Origin: Chloroflexi bacterium RBG_16_68_14
GTDB taxonomy: Bacteria > Chloroflexota > Dehalococcoidia > DSTF01 > RBG-16-68-14
NCBI GenBank assembly: GCA_001796995.1
Contig: MGOB01000076.1
Span: 31,325 to 39,338, forward strand
DNA: 8,014 nucleotides
Direction of reading: 5' to 3'
The position numbers were made by a program, and so were the translations under genes. The notes under the pieces are model-generated. The model was not told the DNA's origin. It did not search any database and saw only the letters and a program-made list of their open reading frames with translations. Shown here piece by piece: positions 5,419-8,014 of the stretch. Position 1 is the stretch's first letter. Each line of letters opens with the position of its first letter.

Positions 5419-7029
5419 ATGCCTAGGTCAGGCCAGTCCATCGACCTGGATCTGTCAGAGCTTCTGGCTTGGATCGACAAGGGTGAGCTAGCTATTCCTG
5501 ATTTCCAACGGAGTTTCGTATGGCCCTCCGGCGCCACGGCCGAACTGGTCGCTTCCATTGCCTCCGATTATCCCGCGGGAACGCTCTTGCTACTAGAGAA
5601 CACTGGGCAATTCACGCCCCGCCCCTTTGATGACGGACCTGCAGCCACGCCTTCTCCGCGGTACCTGGTCCTTGACGGACAGCAGCGCTTGACGGCGCTG
5701 TACCACGCGTTATACGGGCGCGGCAAGTCGAGGTTCTTCGCCCATTGGAAAAAGCTCCTGGACGACGACGCTACCTTCGATGACGATGCTATCGAGATCA
5801 GAAAGGCTACGGCGAAAAAGCCAGCAGACGAAGATGAGCTGTTTCCATTGTCTGAGGTCTATGGTGGTGCAGGGGCGGTGCGGTGGCTGCTGTCCAAGAA
5901 GGATGTACAGTTGCAGACCACGCTGGACAGTCGCTTCAGGAGGAGATGGATTGAATCCATCGAGAAGTATCGTTTCCCAGTCGTAATGCTGCGGGGCGAC
6001 ACCCCGATGGAGGCCGTTTGCACGATTTTCGAGACGCTGAATCGCACGGGCATCAAGTTGACTGTCTTTGAGCTCCTGACGGCGAAGCTGCGTCCGCATG
6101 GTGTAAACCTCAGAGACAACTGGGCAGCCACGCTTGAAAGAAGCGACATCATTGCAAACTTCCAAGTTCAGCCGGAGGATTTCCTGAGGATCCTTGGAAT
6201 TCTGGTCAGCCCCAAGAACAACGACGCAGCTAAGCCCAAGGCACTGCTAAAGCTAACTGCTACCGACATATCGACCTATTGGCTGAAAGCAGAGGAGGGC
6301 CTCTCGGAGGCCCTTGATCTGCTTGCGACCTCCTGCGGTGCTATAGAATGGCGGCGTATCCCATATCCTGCGCTGGGAATCCCAATCGCGGCCGCATTCA
6401 CTATTCAACAAACACGCGGCGCCCAGAAAGGGGCCGCCAAGCAGCGCCTTCGTCAGTGGTTTTGGTGCTCCACCTTTTCAGAGGCGTACGAAAGCGGGCA
6501 AAGCACCAAAATGGTTTCGGACAGTAGGGAACTCACCCAATGGCTGGCGGGCGGTTCGCCACCGAAAGTTGTGGCCGATTTCAACTTTGAGCCCTCCGAG
6601 TTGCTGGAGGTGACAGCTCCAGGCACGGCCCGGTACAAAGGAATCATTTCGCTAATGTTGGCACGCAGACCTCACGACTTCCATGACGACAAAGAGATCA
6701 CTCCGGAGCGCGTGAGGGCGGGCGAGGTCGACGACCATCACGTGTTCCCGCGTAAGTACCTTAAGACTACAGGTCAGCTCGACGCTGCAGACTGTATCTT
6801 GAATCATGCGCTCATAGACCGCGCCACCAACAAGCGAATAGGCGATAACGCGCCGTCTGTTTACATCGCTGAGATACAAAAGCACTGGGACGACCAAGCC
6901 GTCAGGCGATTGCTTGAATCACATCTGCTTCCATACGAGCCTCTCGTCAAGAATGATTTCAAAGAGTTCCTTACTCAGCGACAGCAGCTCCTTCACGACG
7001 CTATCAAACAAACGGCTCAAGGGCCTTAG
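5419..7029 (+). CDS. GmrSD-like DUF262 + HNH nuclease, putative defence protein
   Basis: A complete 536-residue two-domain protein. N-terminal DUF262 (GmrS-like, ParB/Srx fold): I-P-D-F-Q-R-S-F-V-W (26-35), V-L-D-G-Q-Q-R-L-T-A-L (84-94), where D-G-Q-Q-R is the nucleotide-binding/hydrolysis motif, and F-E-T-L-N-R-T-G (204-211). A helical middle follows (about 225-420). C-terminal HNH of the DUF1524/GmrD kind: V-D-D-H-H-V-F-P (437-444), Asn462 and T-N-K-R-I-G (470-475). Both active-site sets look intact. Known relatives (GmrSD, BrxU, SspE) use NTP hydrolysis and the HNH nuclease to cut DNA bearing modified bases or to sense phosphorothioation. No methyltransferase, BREX, dnd or ssp gene lies in view, so a solitary type IV-like enzyme is the best guess. 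GGAGG lies 8 bases before the ATG. GC is about 52-53% in two counted 60-base samples (6181-6300), far below its neighbours, which suggests recent horizontal gain. Confidence 0.88.
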   Translation: MPRSGQSIDLDLSELLAWIDKGELAIPDFQRSFVWPSGATAELVASIASDYPAGTLLLLENTGQFTPRPFDDGPAATPSPRYLVLDGQQRLTALYHALYGRGKSRFFAHWKKLLDDDATFDDDAIEIRKATAKKPADEDELFPLSEVYGGAGAVRWLLSKKDVQLQTTLDSRFRRRWIESIEKYRFPVVMLRGDTPMEAVCTIFETLNRTGIKLTVFELLTAKLRPHGVNLRDNWAATLERSDIIANFQVQPEDFLRILGILVSPKNNDAAKPKALLKLTATDISTYWLKAEEGLSEALDLLATSCGAIEWRRIPYPALGIPIAAAFTIQQTRGAQKGAAKQRLRQWFWCSTFSEAYESGQSTKMVSDSRELTQWLAGGSPPKVVADFNFEPSELLEVTAPGTARYKGIISLMLARRPHDFHDDKEITPERVRAGEVDDHHVFPRKYLKTTGQLDAADCILNHALIDRATNKRIGDNAPSVYIAEIQKHWDDQAVRRLLESHLLPYEPLVKNDFKEFLTQRQQLLHDAIKQTAQGP

Positions 7030-7080
7030 TCACAAGTCCCTTGAAGAGAAGTCGCCTACTACAACCGTGATCCGCTAGCC

Positions 7081-8014
7081 ATGCGCCAGAAGCTGTCGTT
7101 CGAGGGTGCGTTTGCGCGGGGAGCCCGGGAGCTTCCGGTTCGCTATCTGCCTTTCGAGGTGCCGCCCGGCGTCCGCCGGCTGGAGGTGTCCTACCACTTC
7201 GCGCGCTCGGAGCCGCAGCCGGAGGGCGAGCCGGACGACGTGGTGGACATCGGCGTCTTCGATGCGCGCGGCATCGACTTCCTGGCGGGCGGCTTCCGGG
7301 GCTGGACCGGCAGCGCCCGCCGGAGCTTCTTCATCACGCCCCAGGAGGCGACGCCAGGCTACATCCGCGGGCCCCTCATGCCCGGCCAGTGGCACATCTT
7401 CCTCGACTACCGCATCCACCACTCAGAGGTCCTTCCCTACTGGGTGCATGTCAACCTCGACATCGATCCGGAGGAGGGGTTGCAGGCGCCGGCGGCGGAG
7501 CCCGAGCCCGTGCTCCGTCGCGCCTCCGCCTCGCCTCGCACGGGCCCCGGCCGCTGGTACCGGGGCGACTTCCACTCCCACACCGTCCACAGCGACGGCT
7601 ACAACTCCATCGACGAGTACGTCGTCGAGGCGCGGCGCGTCGGCCTCGACTTCCTGGCCATCACCGACCACAACACCTGCTCCCACTTCGAGGAGATCGC
7701 CCAGCGGCCGGCGGGTGACGGCCTGCTCCTCATCCCCGGTGAGGAGGTGACCACCTTTAGGGGCCACGCCAACGTCTGGGGCGTCGGCTGCTGGGTGGAC
7801 TTCCGCTGCGGAGACGACGCGGGCATGCAGCGGGTAGTCGATTTCGTTCACGACCGGGGCGGGCTGTTCTCGCCCAACCACCCCAAGCGCGGCTATCCCT
7901 GGAAGTTCCCCGGTGTGCGCGGCTATCGGGTGGTGGAGGCCTGGCAGGGGCCCTGGCGGCTGTACAACGCGGAGTCGCTCGACTTCTGGGAGCGGCGGCT
8001 GCGCGAGGGCGAGC
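7081..8014 (+). CDS. PHP-domain metallohydrolase, CehA/McbA family (3' end beyond window)
   Basis: Open from the ATG at 7081 to the right edge (311 codons visible). An in-frame TGA at 7042-7044, with no ATG, GTG or TTG in between, makes this the earliest start. Residues 1 to about 155 form a beta-rich N-terminal domain ending in an Ala/Pro linker. The PHP domain follows: G-D-F-H-S-H-T-V-H-S-D-G (162-173), with His165, His167 and His170 as metal ligand candidates; I-T-D-H-N-T (194-199); P-G-E-E-V-T-T (219-225), with Glu221 or Glu222; G-H-A-N-V-W-G (228-234); and N-H-P (266-268). This order fits the CehA/McbA family, known for carbaryl hydrolase and otherwise for hydrolysis of esters or phosphoesters; the substrate here is unknown. 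No Shine-Dalgarno or promoter is apparent in the 51 bases after the GmrSD-like gene. GC returns to a very high level (49 of 60 bases at 7501-7560). Confidence 0.88.
   Translation, partial: MRQKLSFEGAFARGARELPVRYLPFEVPPGVRRLEVSYHFARSEPQPEGEPDDVVDIGVFDARGIDFLAGGFRGWTGSARRSFFITPQEATPGYIRGPLMPGQWHIFLDYRIHHSEVLPYWVHVNLDIDPEEGLQAPAAEPEPVLRRASASPRTGPGRWYRGDFHSHTVHSDGYNSIDEYVVEARRVGLDFLAITDHNTCSHFEEIAQRPAGDGLLLIPGEEVTTFRGHANVWGVGCWVDFRCGDDAGMQRVVDFVHDRGGLFSPNHPKRGYPWKFPGVRGYRVVEAWQGPWRLYNAESLDFWERRLREGE

Noticed and set aside
5419..7029. SspE or BREX component as a definite identity
   Set aside because: The domain order fits, but none of the partner genes is in the window and close members of DUF262+HNH cannot be told apart by eye.
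5378..7080. Six-base matches flanking the GmrSD-like gene: CTAGCC at 5378-5383 and 7075-7080, CAAGTC at 5397-5402 and 7033-7038
   Set aside because: They are too short and occur in opposite order on the two sides. This is expected by chance and does not support target-site duplication or att sites.

Overview
This window of high-GC bacterial DNA holds eight protein-coding genes, two of them cut by the window edges. No RNA gene, IS element, CRISPR array or recognisable attachment site was seen. Strong G/C third-position bias leaves long false ORFs opposite almost every real gene. The gene mix (epoxide hydrolase, flavin reductase, class III CoA transferase, CehA/McbA-type PHP hydrolase, Thr/Pro-linker SH3b membrane protein) resembles environmental Chloroflexota such as Dehalococcoidia, or another GC-rich soil or groundwater lineage. 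That placement is an inference from gene content and style; there is no marker gene here.

Left part (1-1398, minus strand): an alpha/beta-hydrolase of the soluble epoxide hydrolase type, then a flavin reductase that runs off the left edge. The Shine-Dalgarno of the reductase overlaps the stop codon of the hydrolase, so the two are probably translated in a coupled way. A divergent promoter region (about 1399-1520) separates them from the plus-strand genes.

Middle part (1521-3852, plus strand): a fold-type I PLP aminotransferase of the LysN/ARO8 type, a 99-residue protein I do not recognise, and a single-pass membrane protein with an extracytoplasmic SH3b domain. They are close enough to be one transcript. 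The aminotransferase has a near-consensus sigma70 promoter whose -10 overlaps the first ATG, which points to a leaderless mRNA starting at the second ATG (1521). After this group come a perfect 15-bp inverted repeat and a -10-like box ahead of the next gene, a CaiB/BaiF CoA transferase (4067-5344).

Right part: a DUF262 plus HNH protein of the GmrSD/BrxU/SspE kind (5419-7029) is the clear outlier. Its GC is about 52-53% in hand-counted 60-base samples, against 73% in the upstream gene and 82% in the downstream gene. It is most simply read as a horizontally acquired single-gene restriction or defence locus dropped between metabolic genes. The window ends inside a PHP-domain metallohydrolase of the CehA/McbA family (7081 onward). 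The metabolic genes look like a loose catabolic or CoA-linked neighbourhood rather than one identifiable pathway.
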